A stretch of 42,931 bases of DNA from Flammeovirgaceae bacterium (GTDB taxonomy: Bacteria; Bacteroidota; Bacteroidia; Cytophagales; Cyclobacteriaceae): assembly GCA_024638265.1 (NCBI GenBank), contig JAHEKQ010000015.1, positions 8,074-51,004 of the forward strand, given 5' to 3'. Positions 8,984-18,220 of the stretch are shown here, one piece after another (within the stretch, counting starts at the first letter, position 1; every line of letters starts with the position of its first letter). The translations under genes were made by a program, and so were the position numbers. The notes under the pieces were generated by a model, which saw nothing but the letters and a program-made list of their open reading frames with translations, had not been told where the DNA came from and made no database searches.

Positions 8984-9053
8984 GTATCCGCTATCCGGTA
9001 TCCGCTATCCGCTATCCGCTATCCGCTATCCGGTATCCGCTATCCGCTATCCC
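8984..9053. repeat. Tandem heptamer array, ten units of (C/G)TATCCG
   Basis: Ten head-to-tail 7-bp units. Units starting at 8984, 8998 and 9033 read GTATCCG and the others CTATCCG; the last ends in C instead of G. It fills most of the gap between the convergent ends of argH and the PurF-like gene. The reverse complement of the GTATCCG form makes up a second array at 32233-32281, also between convergent genes. Confidence 0.95.
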
Positions 9054-9063
9054 GGCATCTCGC

Positions 9064-10950
9064 CTAATACGCCCTCACCACTTTCCCTTCGCGGAAGTTG
9101 ATGAATGACTTATTGGCCACACGGTAACCTCCGGTGGTGGGAAAGTCGCCGGTGAAGTACCAGTCGCCTGTGTGTGCCGGAATGGCTTTATGTAAGCTCT
9201 CAATAGTTTGATAGATCACTTCAACCTCGGCTTTCATATCATCCGGTCGGACGATCTCTGTAATCTTACTAGAAATCTCTTCATAAGTAAACTCATTATA
9301 TAATTCGTTTACACAATTGGTCCTTTCCTTATTTTTCACTGCCTTCTTGCACTTTTCGTAGACCTCATCGAGTTTGTACTGCAGATTCTTTTCTTCGATA
9401 AGGGCAATCATCGCGCGGAAGGCAACGAATTCCGTGATCTTGGACATATCAATTCCGTAGCAATCCGGGAAACGAATCTGGGGTGCGGAACTGACAATTA
9501 TGATTTTTTTGGGACCCAAGCGATCCAGCATTTTCAATATGCTTTTCTCCAGGGTTGTCCCCCTAACAATAGAGTCATCGATTACTACCAGCGTATCAAT
9601 ACCCTTCCTGATCACTTCATAGGTGGTATCATAGGCGTGAGTGACCATTTCATCCCTATGGTCATCATCGGCTATAAATGTCCTAAGCCGTGCATCCTTT
9701 AAAACGAGCTTTTCCACCCTGAGACGGAAAGAGAGCAAGTCATCCAGGGACTCTATATGGGGTTTGAAGTCGAGGAAAACTTCCTTCCGCTTTGCAACCA
9801 GGTATTCTTCAATGCCGGCAACCATTCCGAGGAATGCGGTTTCCGAAGTATTAGGGATATAGGAAAATACAGTGTTTTTAAGATCGAAATTGATGGATTT
9901 AAGGATCTGGGGGACCATAAGACTTCCCAAACTTTTCCTCTCATTATATATCTCAGGATCGGTACCCCGTGAAAAATAGATTCTTTCGAAACTGCATGAT
10001 TTCCTTTCACCCTGTTTTGTGATTGGGAACAGGGCATAATCCCCTGACTTGTTTACGATCAGCGCATGACCCGGATCGATTTCCTGGATGTCTTCATAAT
10101 TGACGTTAAAGGCTGTTTTAATGGCCGGCTTCTCAGAGGCTACCACAACTACTTCGTCATCAGCATAATAATAAGCAGGTCGTATTCCATTGGGATCACG
10201 CGCAACAAAGGATGCTCCATATCCTGTCAACCCGCACATGGCATAACCCCCATCGAAGTCTTTGCAGGATCTTCTTAAAACCCTTTGAAGGTCCAGTTCA
10301 TTTTCAATCTTGTCTGTGATGTCCTGGTTGGGAATTTTTTCTTTATACTTCTTATAAATTTTTTCTACTTCCTCATCGAGAAAATGCCCGATTTTTTCCA
10401 TGACCGTTACCGTATCGACTCTTTCTTTGGGGTGCTGGCCGAGGTCCATCAGAATTTCAAACAACTCATCATTATTGGTCATATTGAAATTCCCTGCCAT
10501 AACAAGGTTTCGGCTTCGCCAATTACTACGGCGGAGCATGGGGTGGCAGTTCTCAATCTCGTTTTTCCCATGGGTACCATAACGGAGATGTCCTAACCAA
10601 ACCTCACCGGTAAATGCCTGATTTTCACGGAGCCATTCAGCATCCATAAATTTCCCTGCTCCTGCTCGTTGTGCCTTCCGGTACTTCTTACTGACCTTTG
10701 CAAACACATCCTGGATGGGCTGTTGAGCCACGGACCTGTATCGGCTTATATATCTCAGTCCGGGGGCCAGGTCAATTTTTATATTAGCTAATCCGGCACC
10801 ATCCTGCCCCCTGTTCCTCTGTTTTTCCATGAGGATATACATTTTGTTGAGGGCAAAAGTGGGCGAGCCGTATTTATCAATATAATATTGGAGAGGCTTG
10901 CGGAGTCTGATATGAGCTATCCCGCATTCGTGCTTTATGACGTCGCTCAT
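9064..10950 (-). CDS. purF: Long PurF-like amidophosphoribosyltransferase / class II glutamine amidotransferase
   Basis: Two domains are visible. The N-terminal Ntn glutaminase starts at the nucleophile Cys9 (HECGIA), so an eight-residue propeptide must be removed. RNRGQDGAG, LRYGTHG and DPNGIRP follow. The C-terminal phosphoribosyltransferase domain has the PRPP loop VVIDDSIVRGTT and FPDCYGIDMS. At 628 residues it is about 150 longer than canonical PurF, with extra sequence inside the glutaminase domain and at the C-terminus. The usual HNGNLTN loop reads GNFNMTN. Bacteroidota often carry such a long form beside a canonical PurF, so its exact role (first purine step or another PRPP-dependent transfer) is uncertain. 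Start is the ATG at 10950. Confidence 0.8.
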   Translation of the reverse strand: MSDVIKHECGIAHIRLRKPLQYYIDKYGSPTFALNKMYILMEKQRNRGQDGAGLANIKIDLAPGLRYISRYRSVAQQPIQDVFAKVSKKYRKAQRAGAGKFMDAEWLRENQAFTGEVWLGHLRYGTHGKNEIENCHPMLRRSNWRSRNLVMAGNFNMTNNDELFEILMDLGQHPKERVDTVTVMEKIGHFLDEEVEKIYKKYKEKIPNQDITDKIENELDLQRVLRRSCKDFDGGYAMCGLTGYGASFVARDPNGIRPAYYYADDEVVVVASEKPAIKTAFNVNYEDIQEIDPGHALIVNKSGDYALFPITKQGERKSCSFERIYFSRGTDPEIYNERKSLGSLMVPQILKSINFDLKNTVFSYIPNTSETAFLGMVAGIEEYLVAKRKEVFLDFKPHIESLDDLLSFRLRVEKLVLKDARLRTFIADDDHRDEMVTHAYDTTYEVIRKGIDTLVVIDDSIVRGTTLEKSILKMLDRLGPKKIIIVSSAPQIRFPDCYGIDMSKITEFVAFRAMIALIEEKNLQYKLDEVYEKCKKAVKNKERTNCVNELYNEFTYEEISSKITEIVRPDDMKAEVEVIYQTIESLHKAIPAHTGDWYFTGDFPTTGGYRVANKSFINFREGKVVRAY

Positions 10951-11023
10951 TGGAGTTTTGTTATCGCGAAGTTAACACTCTTCACAGAGGGTAACAAATA
11001 GATAACAATTCTAACTCATAAAA

Positions 11024-13024
11024 TCAGTATTTAGTTTCAGCACTGGGAAGAGAAAAACTGAATTTGCTTCCTTTGCCAGGCTCTGACTCGATCCACAAGC
11101 TGCCGCCATTTCTCTCAATAAATTCACGGCTGATCTTTAGACCCAGTCCTGTTCCCTTCGACTCCGGTGTTTCATGCTTGTTGATGAGCTTCTTTTCTTT
11201 TAGGATGTAATCCTGGTACTCTTTAGATATTCCCACGCCATTATCCAGCACATGAACATTCACGTGTCCGTTTTCTGATTCTGCAGATATCTTTATTCTA
11301 GGGTTATCCCCTGAGTATTTTATCGCGTTGGAGAGAAGGTTCCGCAATACCAAATCAACCATGTTTTTATCTGCATATACGACGGACCCGTTGACACTGG
11401 CATTGATTTTCAATGGTTTATCAGATGTTTCCTGGACGAGGTCAATATTATCTTCAACCACCTCTTTCAAGCTGAACTTTGATCTGGATACTGTAATTTT
11501 TTCCATCTGAATGAGTGCCCACTCAAGAAGATTGTCCAGCAATCTTTGAGTCTGCTCCGTCCTTCTTCCTATGGTACTTACCAGTTTCTTTGTCTCAGCC
11601 TCACTCAGGTCGTTACTATCAAGTAACTTCAGAACACCTGACAAAGACCGAATGGGTGACCGTAAGTCGTGGGCAAGTATTGAGAAAAACTTGTCTTTCA
11701 CCTTGTTGAGCTCTGCGAGTTCGTCCTTTTGTCTTTCTATTTCAGCCTTTTTTAATCTAAGCTCATTGTTGACCTTTCGCCTCTTTCTTCCTGACCCGTA
11801 AACCAGGACCAGTAAGACCACCAGGATAATCATAAAAATCATGAGGATGTTTCTCAACACCTCTTCTTTTTGCATTTGTTCGAGGCGGGTTGCTTCACGT
11901 GTATTCAGTGAGGTGATCTCAAGATCTTTTACATCCAACTCATGTTGCAGCTTCAAACTGCTGAGTTGTACTCTGCTCATAACTTGCTGAAGACTATCCT
12001 TTACAGTGTGGAATCTCTCATAATATTTCAATGCAGTGGCAAAATCATTCTTCTTTTTTGCAATGAGATACAGGATACGGTAGGATTCACATTCAATTTC
12101 CTTTTTCCGGGAGTTGGCACTTAGGTCGATACTCTTCCAGATAGTATTCTCAGCCAGGGTATTCCGGTCGGTAAACATATATAAAGTAGCAAGTCCATTG
12201 AGAATGGTCGCCTGGCGTTCTTCATTCTCCATTTTCTCTGCGATTCCCAGGGCCTTTTGAAACAGTCCTTCGGATTCCTCATAGTGCTCCTGGTGTAGTG
12301 TACTAAGGGCAATCTTGGTGTAGATATCGACTTCCAGAACAGGAATACTCAAAGAGTCAATTCCAGACATGGCAGCATCGTAGTAGCTATTGGCCTTTTC
12401 ATAATCCCCGGACATAAAATGCAAGAAACCAATCTCCTTATTTACATAGGCAATACCCGGGTAGTCCCGCGACTCCTCGCTCAGTTTCAACGATTCCTGG
12501 TATTTATCCATGGCTTCATCCATCTGGCCGAGTTCCTTATGGACCAGTCCGAAATTAAAGGTGGTTACCGCCATACCAAAAGTGTCCTGATTTATCTCTG
12601 AAATTTGATAGGCATTGAGGAAATTTTCATAGGCCTTGTCATAATTCCTGACCTCCAGGTAATCATCGCCGATATTATTATAAACCTTTTGAAGAAGAAG
12701 ACTGTCCGTCTGAAAAGACTGAGCAGCAGTGAGTGCCAAAAGGTCAAGCCGTAAAGCACCCATATAATTGCCATCGATATTCTCAATCAACGCAAGCTGA
12801 GACAAAGCTTTAGCCTCGAGATCATAGTACTTTAATTCACGGGATTCCTGCAAAACCTGGATAACCCTGGTCTGAGCACTATCGGGAAACTCGTCGATGT
12901 AGTTGTTGGTCTCCTCGAGTTGATCTAACAACTCCCCGTGATCTTCCATAGCCTGGAATGCCAAGCCGGCCGGCATACACAGAATGCTAAAAATGAGCGC
13001 CAGGAAATAGTTCACCAATCTCAC
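11024..13024 (-). CDS. Exported-sensor TPR histidine kinase (orphan)
   Basis: A 666-residue membrane kinase. A signal peptide (residues 1-24) leads into a periplasmic region of tetratricopeptide repeats (about 75-340), a coiled coil (about 345-390), one transmembrane helix (about 393-409) and a cytoplasmic kinase. The H-box is FFSILAHDLRSPI with phosphorylated His452; the ATPase part has the N-box NLLSNAIKY, DNGVGI and the GTGLGL loop. No response regulator gene lies beside it, so its partner is elsewhere. The TPR sensor domain suggests that it senses a protein or envelope state rather than a small molecule; this is inference. The gap of about 70 bp to the PurF-like gene shows no obvious terminator. 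Confidence 0.9.
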   Translation of the reverse strand: MRLVNYFLALIFSILCMPAGLAFQAMEDHGELLDQLEETNNYIDEFPDSAQTRVIQVLQESRELKYYDLEAKALSQLALIENIDGNYMGALRLDLLALTAAQSFQTDSLLLQKVYNNIGDDYLEVRNYDKAYENFLNAYQISEINQDTFGMAVTTFNFGLVHKELGQMDEAMDKYQESLKLSEESRDYPGIAYVNKEIGFLHFMSGDYEKANSYYDAAMSGIDSLSIPVLEVDIYTKIALSTLHQEHYEESEGLFQKALGIAEKMENEERQATILNGLATLYMFTDRNTLAENTIWKSIDLSANSRKKEIECESYRILYLIAKKKNDFATALKYYERFHTVKDSLQQVMSRVQLSSLKLQHELDVKDLEITSLNTREATRLEQMQKEEVLRNILMIFMIILVVLLVLVYGSGRKRRKVNNELRLKKAEIERQKDELAELNKVKDKFFSILAHDLRSPIRSLSGVLKLLDSNDLSEAETKKLVSTIGRRTEQTQRLLDNLLEWALIQMEKITVSRSKFSLKEVVEDNIDLVQETSDKPLKINASVNGSVVYADKNMVDLVLRNLLSNAIKYSGDNPRIKISAESENGHVNVHVLDNGVGISKEYQDYILKEKKLINKHETPESKGTGLGLKISREFIERNGGSLWIESEPGKGSKFSFSLPSAETKY

Positions 13025-13089
13025 AACTCACGAATTTATCAATATGAGTCACTTGGATGCCAGTGAATTATGGTCAATTCCTTACAATA

Positions 13090-13890
13090 TCAGAAACTAT
13101 CAAACAGTTTACTTCTTTCGAGATTAATCTCTCTACCAAAAAATTTGCGGGCTGACCTTTCAAATGCAGGCGTATAATCAGATACAAAAAACCTGCATTC
13201 TGTAGTTTTTGGTTCATTTCTTACATGTTCAGACAACAATTTGTCCGCGACTATAGTGCTGCTTTCAAGGATATCCACCCCATTTCCGAAGTAATTCTCC
13301 AACTCATTTTTTAACAATGGATAGTGAGTACAGCCCAATATTAAAGCGTCCAAGGAGACCAGTTTTTCACCGTGAAGGTATTCCCGGATAATTTCATTCT
13401 TAAGGTGATCGCTGAATTTATCTTCCTCTATTAGTGGGACGAGAAGTGGTGTTGCATGAGAATATACCTGGATGGAGGGGTCTTCTTCCAGAATCTTTTT
13501 CTCATAGATTCCAGAGTCTATCGTTCGTTTTGTACCTATCAAACCCACTTTTTTACCGGGATAATTTTTGAGTACATGATCCACCATAGGGTCTATCACA
13601 TTAATTACCGGGGTATTGTGCACAAAATATTCCTTCACCAGGTTGGTAGCCGAAGCTGAAGCAGAATTACATGCGATTGCTATTGAATCACAACCGTTTT
13701 CCACCAAAAAGCGTGAGATCTTTATAGCGTAGGATTGAATGGCCGCTTCAGACTTATCACCGTATGGTAAATGGGCAATATCTCCGAAATAGATCATCTC
13801 GTTGTAAAGACCCGTTTCCACGATAGCTTTTGCTACGGTAAGTCCACCAATTCCGCTATCAAATACACCAATTTTGGACGCTTTTTTCAT
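13090..13890 (-). CDS. murI: Glutamate racemase
   Basis: Converts L-glutamate to D-glutamate for peptidoglycan. The two catalytic cysteines are C74 in ACNSASA and C187 in GCTHYPLL; the N-terminal FDSGIGGLT block (residues 10-18) is intact. Length 266 residues is normal. It is divergent from fabI across about 87 bp, and a TAnnTTTG promoter element lies just upstream of the start. Confidence 0.96.
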   Translation of the reverse strand: MKKASKIGVFDSGIGGLTVAKAIVETGLYNEMIYFGDIAHLPYGDKSEAAIQSYAIKISRFLVENGCDSIAIACNSASASATNLVKEYFVHNTPVINVIDPMVDHVLKNYPGKKVGLIGTKRTIDSGIYEKKILEEDPSIQVYSHATPLLVPLIEEDKFSDHLKNEIIREYLHGEKLVSLDALILGCTHYPLLKNELENYFGNGVDILESSTIVADKLLSEHVRNEPKTTECRFFVSDYTPAFERSARKFFGREINLERSKLFDSF

Positions 13891-13897
13891 TAACTGC

Positions 13898-13905
13898 CAA
13901 AGGTA
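13898..13905 (-). promoter_or_regulatory. Bacteroidota-type -7 promoter element for murI (TACCTTTG)
   Basis: On the minus strand this reads TACCTTTG, an exact match to the Bacteroidota sigma-70 consensus TAnnTTTG, ending 7 bp before the murI start codon. I found no clear TTG -33 element at the usual distance. The position implies a very short leader. Confidence 0.5.
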
Positions 13906-13946
13906 TAATCTCTGATTTAAATGGTACTATAGCTACCCATTTTTTG

Positions 13947-13954
13947 TAATATTG
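13947..13954 (+). promoter_or_regulatory. Possible -7 element for fabI (TAATATTG)
   Basis: TAATATTG matches TAnnTTTG at all but one defined position and lies 24 bp upstream of the fabI ATG. It is the best candidate on this strand but has no clear -33 partner. Confidence 0.35.
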
Positions 13955-13977
13955 CAGACCTGTTAAATAGCACAATC

Positions 13978-14787
13978 ATGAACGATCTGTTAAAGGGAAA
14001 AAGAGGAATTATTTTTGGAGCGCTGGATGAGAATTCCATTGCCTGGAAAACCGCTGAAGCAGCCCACGCTCAAGGCGCAACATTCACGCTCACTAATGCT
14101 CCCATCGCTATGCGAATGGGAGCCATTCAGGAATTGGGAGCAAAATGTAATGCCGAAATAATCCCAGCTGATGCCACTTCTACTGAAGATTTGACGGAAT
14201 TGTTCGAAAAATCCATGGATGTACTTGGCGGTAAGATTGATTTTGTTCTTCACTCCATAGGTATGAGCCCGAATGTGAGAAAAAAGAAAGATTACGGGGA
14301 CCTGAATTATGATTGGTTTCAGAAAACCCTCGATGTATCAGCCCTATCCTTTCATAAGGTATGCCAGGTAGCGGAAAAATCGGGAGCCATGAATGAATGG
14401 GGATCTATAATGGCTTTGAGTTACATTGCTGCTCAAAGGGTCTTCCCCGACTATTCCGATATGGCCCAGGCCAAGGCTTTGCTCGAATCAATTGCCCGGA
14501 GTTATGGGGCCCGGTTTGCTAAAATTAATAAGGTCAGGGTCAATACTATTTCCCAATCTCCTACCAAAACGACAGCCGGAACGGGGATCAAGGGCTTTGA
14601 CGTGTTTTACGACTATGCCGATATGATGTCACCCCTGGGAAATGCCACAGCAGAAGATTGCGCGAACTATATCCTCGTCATGTTCTCAGACTTCACGAGG
14701 ATGGTTACGATGCAAAACCTCATGCACGATGGTGGATTCTCCTCGTCGGGAATTACGGCAGAACTGATAGAACAACTGGAGAAATAG
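13978..14787 (+). CDS. fabI: Enoyl-[acyl-carrier-protein] reductase (NADH), FabI type
   Basis: Reduces the trans-2-enoyl group on ACP in the last step of each fatty-acid elongation cycle. It is an atypical short-chain dehydrogenase: the FabI triad appears as Y149, Y159 and K166, with the same spacing (10 and 7 residues) as the E. coli enzyme. The N-terminal cofactor loop (GIIFGALDENSIAW) and SQSPTKTTAGTGI are family features. Length 269 residues. ispE follows after 4 bp, so the two are likely co-transcribed. Confidence 0.95.
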   Translation: MNDLLKGKRGIIFGALDENSIAWKTAEAAHAQGATFTLTNAPIAMRMGAIQELGAKCNAEIIPADATSTEDLTELFEKSMDVLGGKIDFVLHSIGMSPNVRKKKDYGDLNYDWFQKTLDVSALSFHKVCQVAEKSGAMNEWGSIMALSYIAAQRVFPDYSDMAQAKALLESIARSYGARFAKINKVRVNTISQSPTKTTAGTGIKGFDVFYDYADMMSPLGNATAEDCANYILVMFSDFTRMVTMQNLMHDGGFSSSGITAELIEQLEK

Positions 14788-14791
14788 AGTA

Positions 14792-15589
14792 GTGCTCTGT
14801 TTTCCCAATGCCAAGATCAACCTTGGCCTCCAGGTTTTAAGAAAGCGGGATGACGGGTTCCACGACATTGAATCAGTGTTATACCCGATACCCCTTGAGG
14901 ACGTTCTCGAAATCAAGGATTCCTCATCATTGAGTTTTTATATTACCGGACTGGAGATTCCTGGAATACCAACTCAAAACCTATGCTTAAAGGCATATGA
15001 ATTGCTGAGTGACCAATTCAAAATTCCCCCTATCGAAATTCATCTGAGAAAAAATATTCCAATGGGGGGAGGACTTGGAGGGGGTTCATCGGATGGTGCA
15101 CATATGCTTAAACTCCTCAACAATTATTTTAAACTAGACATTTCCACACGCCAACTCGAAATAATTGCCTCCAAACTGGGATCTGATTGCCCTTTTTTCA
15201 TTCAAAATAGTCCCGCACTGGCAACGGGAAGGGGAACAGAGCTTTCCCCCGTTCAACTGTCACTCAAGGGGAGATACCTTCTGCTTCTCTTCCCTGAAAT
15301 TCATTCATCAACAGCGGAGGCTTATGGGGGAATTACACCTCTTGAAGGGAGAATCCCAGTTTCAAAAATCCTTATAAAGGATATATCCGAATGGAAAGAA
15401 TACCTGGAGAATGATTTCGAGACTACAATATTCAATCTCTATCCTCAATTGGGTGCTTTGAAAAACCAACTTTATGAAAACGGTGCTTTATACGCCTCAA
15501 TGACCGGATCGGGTTCGGTAATATACGGGATCTTTGATCATAAATTGGAGCTGGCTTTAGCGCAAAACCACCTATGGCTGAGGCTTTAG
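14792..15589 (+). CDS. ispE: 4-diphosphocytidyl-2-C-methyl-D-erythritol kinase
   Basis: GHMP kinase of the MEP isoprenoid pathway, phosphorylating CDP-methylerythritol. The start is the GTG at 14792, giving the usual FPNAKINLGL beginning. The ATP loop PMGGGLGGGSSDGA and the LGSDCPFF block are clear, and MTGSGS is near the C-terminus. Length 265 residues. It overlaps the convergent PAP2 phosphatase gene by 4 bp at the 3' end, so the two transcripts must share ends. Confidence 0.94.
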   Translation: MLCFPNAKINLGLQVLRKRDDGFHDIESVLYPIPLEDVLEIKDSSSLSFYITGLEIPGIPTQNLCLKAYELLSDQFKIPPIEIHLRKNIPMGGGLGGGSSDGAHMLKLLNNYFKLDISTRQLEIIASKLGSDCPFFIQNSPALATGRGTELSPVQLSLKGRYLLLLFPEIHSSTAEAYGGITPLEGRIPVSKILIKDISEWKEYLENDFETTIFNLYPQLGALKNQLYENGALYASMTGSGSVIYGIFDHKLELALAQNHLWLRL

Positions 15590-16242
15590 GCTTTTCTGAA
15601 CAGATCCCTTAGTGATTTTTCGGGCCAGCTACCATTACCTATTGGTCCAAGGATTCTTCTTGTAATTACAAGGGTTAATAAACCAGCCAACATACCCAAA
15701 GCGGCACCAAAATAGGTATCGACAAAGAAATGTTGAAGAAGGTAAATACGGGAGAACCCCACTCCCACCGCTAAGATAAATCCGAGGATATAGAACCATC
15801 TTCGGTTAATTACCAGGGAAAGGAAAAACCATATGGCAAAACCCGTAGTAGTGTGACCCGACGGAAAGGTATTGGTCGTTGCTATATCAACCCCTTCTAC
15901 GCGATTCCAGTCCCTCTCCTCATCAAAGTATGCCGTGGGCCTCTTCCAACCTTCAAAAATCGTTCGTTTCAAGCCCTGACTAAACAGCAAAATCAAAACT
16001 GTGAGAACTACCACCGCAATCGAAAAATAGTACCTGTAAAACAGCATCCCGATAAGGAGGGCCAATAACATGATCCCGTCACCGAGATAGGTCCAGTATT
16101 TCATTAAAAGATCTAGTACCGGGTGATGCATTGTGTTTACCCATAGCACAATATCACCTTTTTCAAAAAAGAGAAATAATATGCCTCCCACGAGGAAACC
16201 CAATAGTGAGAACCAGCCAAATGAATTTTTCAGCCTGCTCAT
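15586..16242 (-). CDS. PAP2-superfamily membrane phosphatase
   Basis: A 218-residue integral membrane protein with several hydrophobic helices. PAP2 motifs are present: a lysine followed by RP (KRTIFEGWKRP, spacing longer than the textbook K-x6-RP), FPSGHTTTGF, and SRIYLLQHFFVDT with the catalytic His and Asp. Such enzymes remove phosphate from undecaprenyl pyrophosphate, phosphatidic acid, phosphatidylglycerophosphate or lipid A; the substrate cannot be assigned from sequence. It overlaps the EamA transporter start region by 4 bp and ispE by 4 bp. Confidence 0.88.
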   Translation of the reverse strand: MSRLKNSFGWFSLLGFLVGGILFLFFEKGDIVLWVNTMHHPVLDLLMKYWTYLGDGIMLLALLIGMLFYRYYFSIAVVVLTVLILLFSQGLKRTIFEGWKRPTAYFDEERDWNRVEGVDIATTNTFPSGHTTTGFAIWFFLSLVINRRWFYILGFILAVGVGFSRIYLLQHFFVDTYFGAALGMLAGLLTLVITRRILGPIGNGSWPEKSLRDLFRKA

Positions 16243-17150
16243 GACATTCCCGGAATTGTATCTTTTTTCTGGTTCCTGTTCAATACGGGATATATAAAAA
16301 TAGAAATGAGAATAATCAATGTTCCAAAATAGAACCCCAGATCCATTTTTTCGCTCTCGCCGAATACCAACACTGCCAGGATGATCCCATAAACCGGTTC
16401 CATATTGAGGACGATATTTATTGCAAAGGGAGTCAGACGCTTCATGAGCTCAATGTAGTGTGAGTATGCATATACTGTACATACCAATGCAAGTATGGCT
16501 AGCCAAAGCCAATCCATATTAGTGGCAGCCAGCTGCACCCCTGAATCTGAAATAAAACTCCCGTATAACGGCATAAAGATAATTGTGAGTATACATGCCC
16601 CAATCATCTCATAAAATGTGATAACATGATGATTATATTCCTTGGAAAATGAAGAGTTAAACACAGCAAATAGAGCAGCTAGAAAAGCTGAAATTATAGC
16701 AAACAATAAACCGAGCCAGTATTCAAATTCAAAATGAAAAATTACATACAGGCCCGCAATGATCAGGAGACTCAGAATTACCTCGTGCGGGTAGATCCTC
16801 CTGCGATAGTAAATAGGCTCCAGTATACTGGTCCAGAGAGAAGTAGTGGCCATTCCGGCCAGGCATACCGATACCGTGGAGACCCGTGCGGAAGCAAAGA
16901 AGAAAATCCAATGGGCTCCTATAATCGCACCTATTCCCAGGATTTTCCAAAAGTCCTTCCCTTTTAACCTGGGTGATATTTTCATCCACTTTATTAGCAA
17001 GTACAAACCTATGGCGGCCAAACCTGTGCGGTAAAAGACAATTTCAATGGAGGGAATGGATATCAATCTTCCGATAACAGCCGTAAAGCCCCAAATTAGG
17101 ACCAGGAAATGGAGTTTTATTGAATCCCCGACACCGCGCGAAAAGATCAT
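16239..17150 (-). CDS. EamA/DMT-family transporter
   Basis: A 303-residue protein with about ten hydrophobic helices arranged as two similar halves, the drug/metabolite transporter fold. The second half contains the usual conserved run with NMEPVYGIILAVLVFGE. Substrate unknown; the family exports metabolites or amino acids. It overlaps the LptF/LptG-type gene by 4 bp upstream and the PAP2 gene by 4 bp downstream, suggesting one transcript. Confidence 0.88.
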   Translation of the reverse strand: MIFSRGVGDSIKLHFLVLIWGFTAVIGRLISIPSIEIVFYRTGLAAIGLYLLIKWMKISPRLKGKDFWKILGIGAIIGAHWIFFFASARVSTVSVCLAGMATTSLWTSILEPIYYRRRIYPHEVILSLLIIAGLYVIFHFEFEYWLGLLFAIISAFLAALFAVFNSSFSKEYNHHVITFYEMIGACILTIIFMPLYGSFISDSGVQLAATNMDWLWLAILALVCTVYAYSHYIELMKRLTPFAINIVLNMEPVYGIILAVLVFGESEKMDLGFYFGTLIILISIFIYPVLNRNQKKDTIPGMS

Positions 17151-18220
17151 TTTGGAATGGTTTTATACATAACCATTGAGATTCCACCAAATATGACATT
17201 GGGAATCCATACCGTAAGTGCGGGATTAAGTCCACCAACCTCTGCGATAGATTTTGTCAGCACAAAGAAAAGGATGAACACGAATGACAGGAAGAATCCC
17301 AGGGCTATCCTGAAACCAGTTCCCCCCCTCGATTTCTTGGAGGCTACGATTACTCCCATAAACATCAGTATCAGAACGGTGAACGGGGAGGTGAAGCGGA
17401 CATATTTTTCTACTTCATAAACCTCTACATTGCTTGCGCCTCTTTTCTTCAGTGTATCAATATATTCATTTAACTCTGGTAACGTCATGCCATCGAAGCG
17501 CCTGTAATCATTCCCGAATTCCGCCGGGTCAATTGCTACTGCTGTATCCATTTCAATCCCGGAATCAATAATCGGTACATCGTTAACGAGTTTCCAATGT
17601 TTCCATGAAGTCAACCTCCATTTCTCTTTTTCTTCATCCCAAATCATCTGTCTGGCACTCAACTTCTCGGTCACTTGATTATCGACTATATGCTCAAGGG
17701 TGAATTGCTGCCCTATATTGGTATTGTTGTTAAAACTCCTGATATACATAAAGTCATTTTCACCGACCTGGATGTGTACATCCCGCTCGGAGAAGACAAA
17801 TGTTTTCTCCAGGTATGCTATTTCAAAATCCAGTTTCGCCCTGTTCGACTTTGGAATCACCCAGCCAGTCAGGTAAAAATTCAATACCCCGATAATCAGT
17901 CCACCCAACAGGTATGGCACCAGCATGCGCTTGAAGCTGAGCCCGGAACTAAACATCGCAATGATCTCCGTATGTCCCGCTAAACGGGAGGTGGTGTAAA
18001 CCGTGGCAATAAAAGCTGTGATTGGGGTAATCAGGTTAGCGATGAAAGGGATAAATCTAAGGTAGTAACCTGCCACTTCAATGAATCCAAGGCCGTTTAC
18101 TACGTATTTACCCATCTTTTCAGTGATATCAATGACGGTGATAATGAGGATAAGGATGAATACCACGAAAAAGAAGGTAATCATCAATTGTTTCAATATG
18201 TAGCGATCTAGGGTCCTCAT
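17147..18220 (-). CDS. LptF/LptG (YjgP/YjgQ) family lipopolysaccharide export permease
   Basis: A 357-residue inner-membrane protein: three N-terminal helices starting RTLDRYILKQL, a soluble beta-jellyroll-like periplasmic region (about 135-265) and three C-terminal helices. With LptB it would extract lipopolysaccharide from the inner membrane. The RYILKQ opening and the GLSFKRMLVPYLLGG cytoplasmic-loop block are typical of LptF/G; which of the two it represents I cannot tell. The start codon directly follows the tgt stop, an arrangement I recall from other Bacteroidota. Confidence 0.9.
   Translation of the reverse strand: MRTLDRYILKQLMITFFFVVFILILIITVIDITEKMGKYVVNGLGFIEVAGYYLRFIPFIANLITPITAFIATVYTTSRLAGHTEIIAMFSSGLSFKRMLVPYLLGGLIIGVLNFYLTGWVIPKSNRAKLDFEIAYLEKTFVFSERDVHIQVGENDFMYIRSFNNNTNIGQQFTLEHIVDNQVTEKLSARQMIWDEEKEKWRLTSWKHWKLVNDVPIIDSGIEMDTAVAIDPAEFGNDYRRFDGMTLPELNEYIDTLKKRGASNVEVYEVEKYVRFTSPFTVLILMFMGVIVASKKSRGGTGFRIALGFFLSFVFILFFVLTKSIAEVGGLNPALTVWIPNVIFGGISMVMYKTIPK

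Noticed and set aside
8984-9053. CRISPR array
   Set aside because: Units are 7 bp head-to-tail with no spacers and no cas genes in the window.
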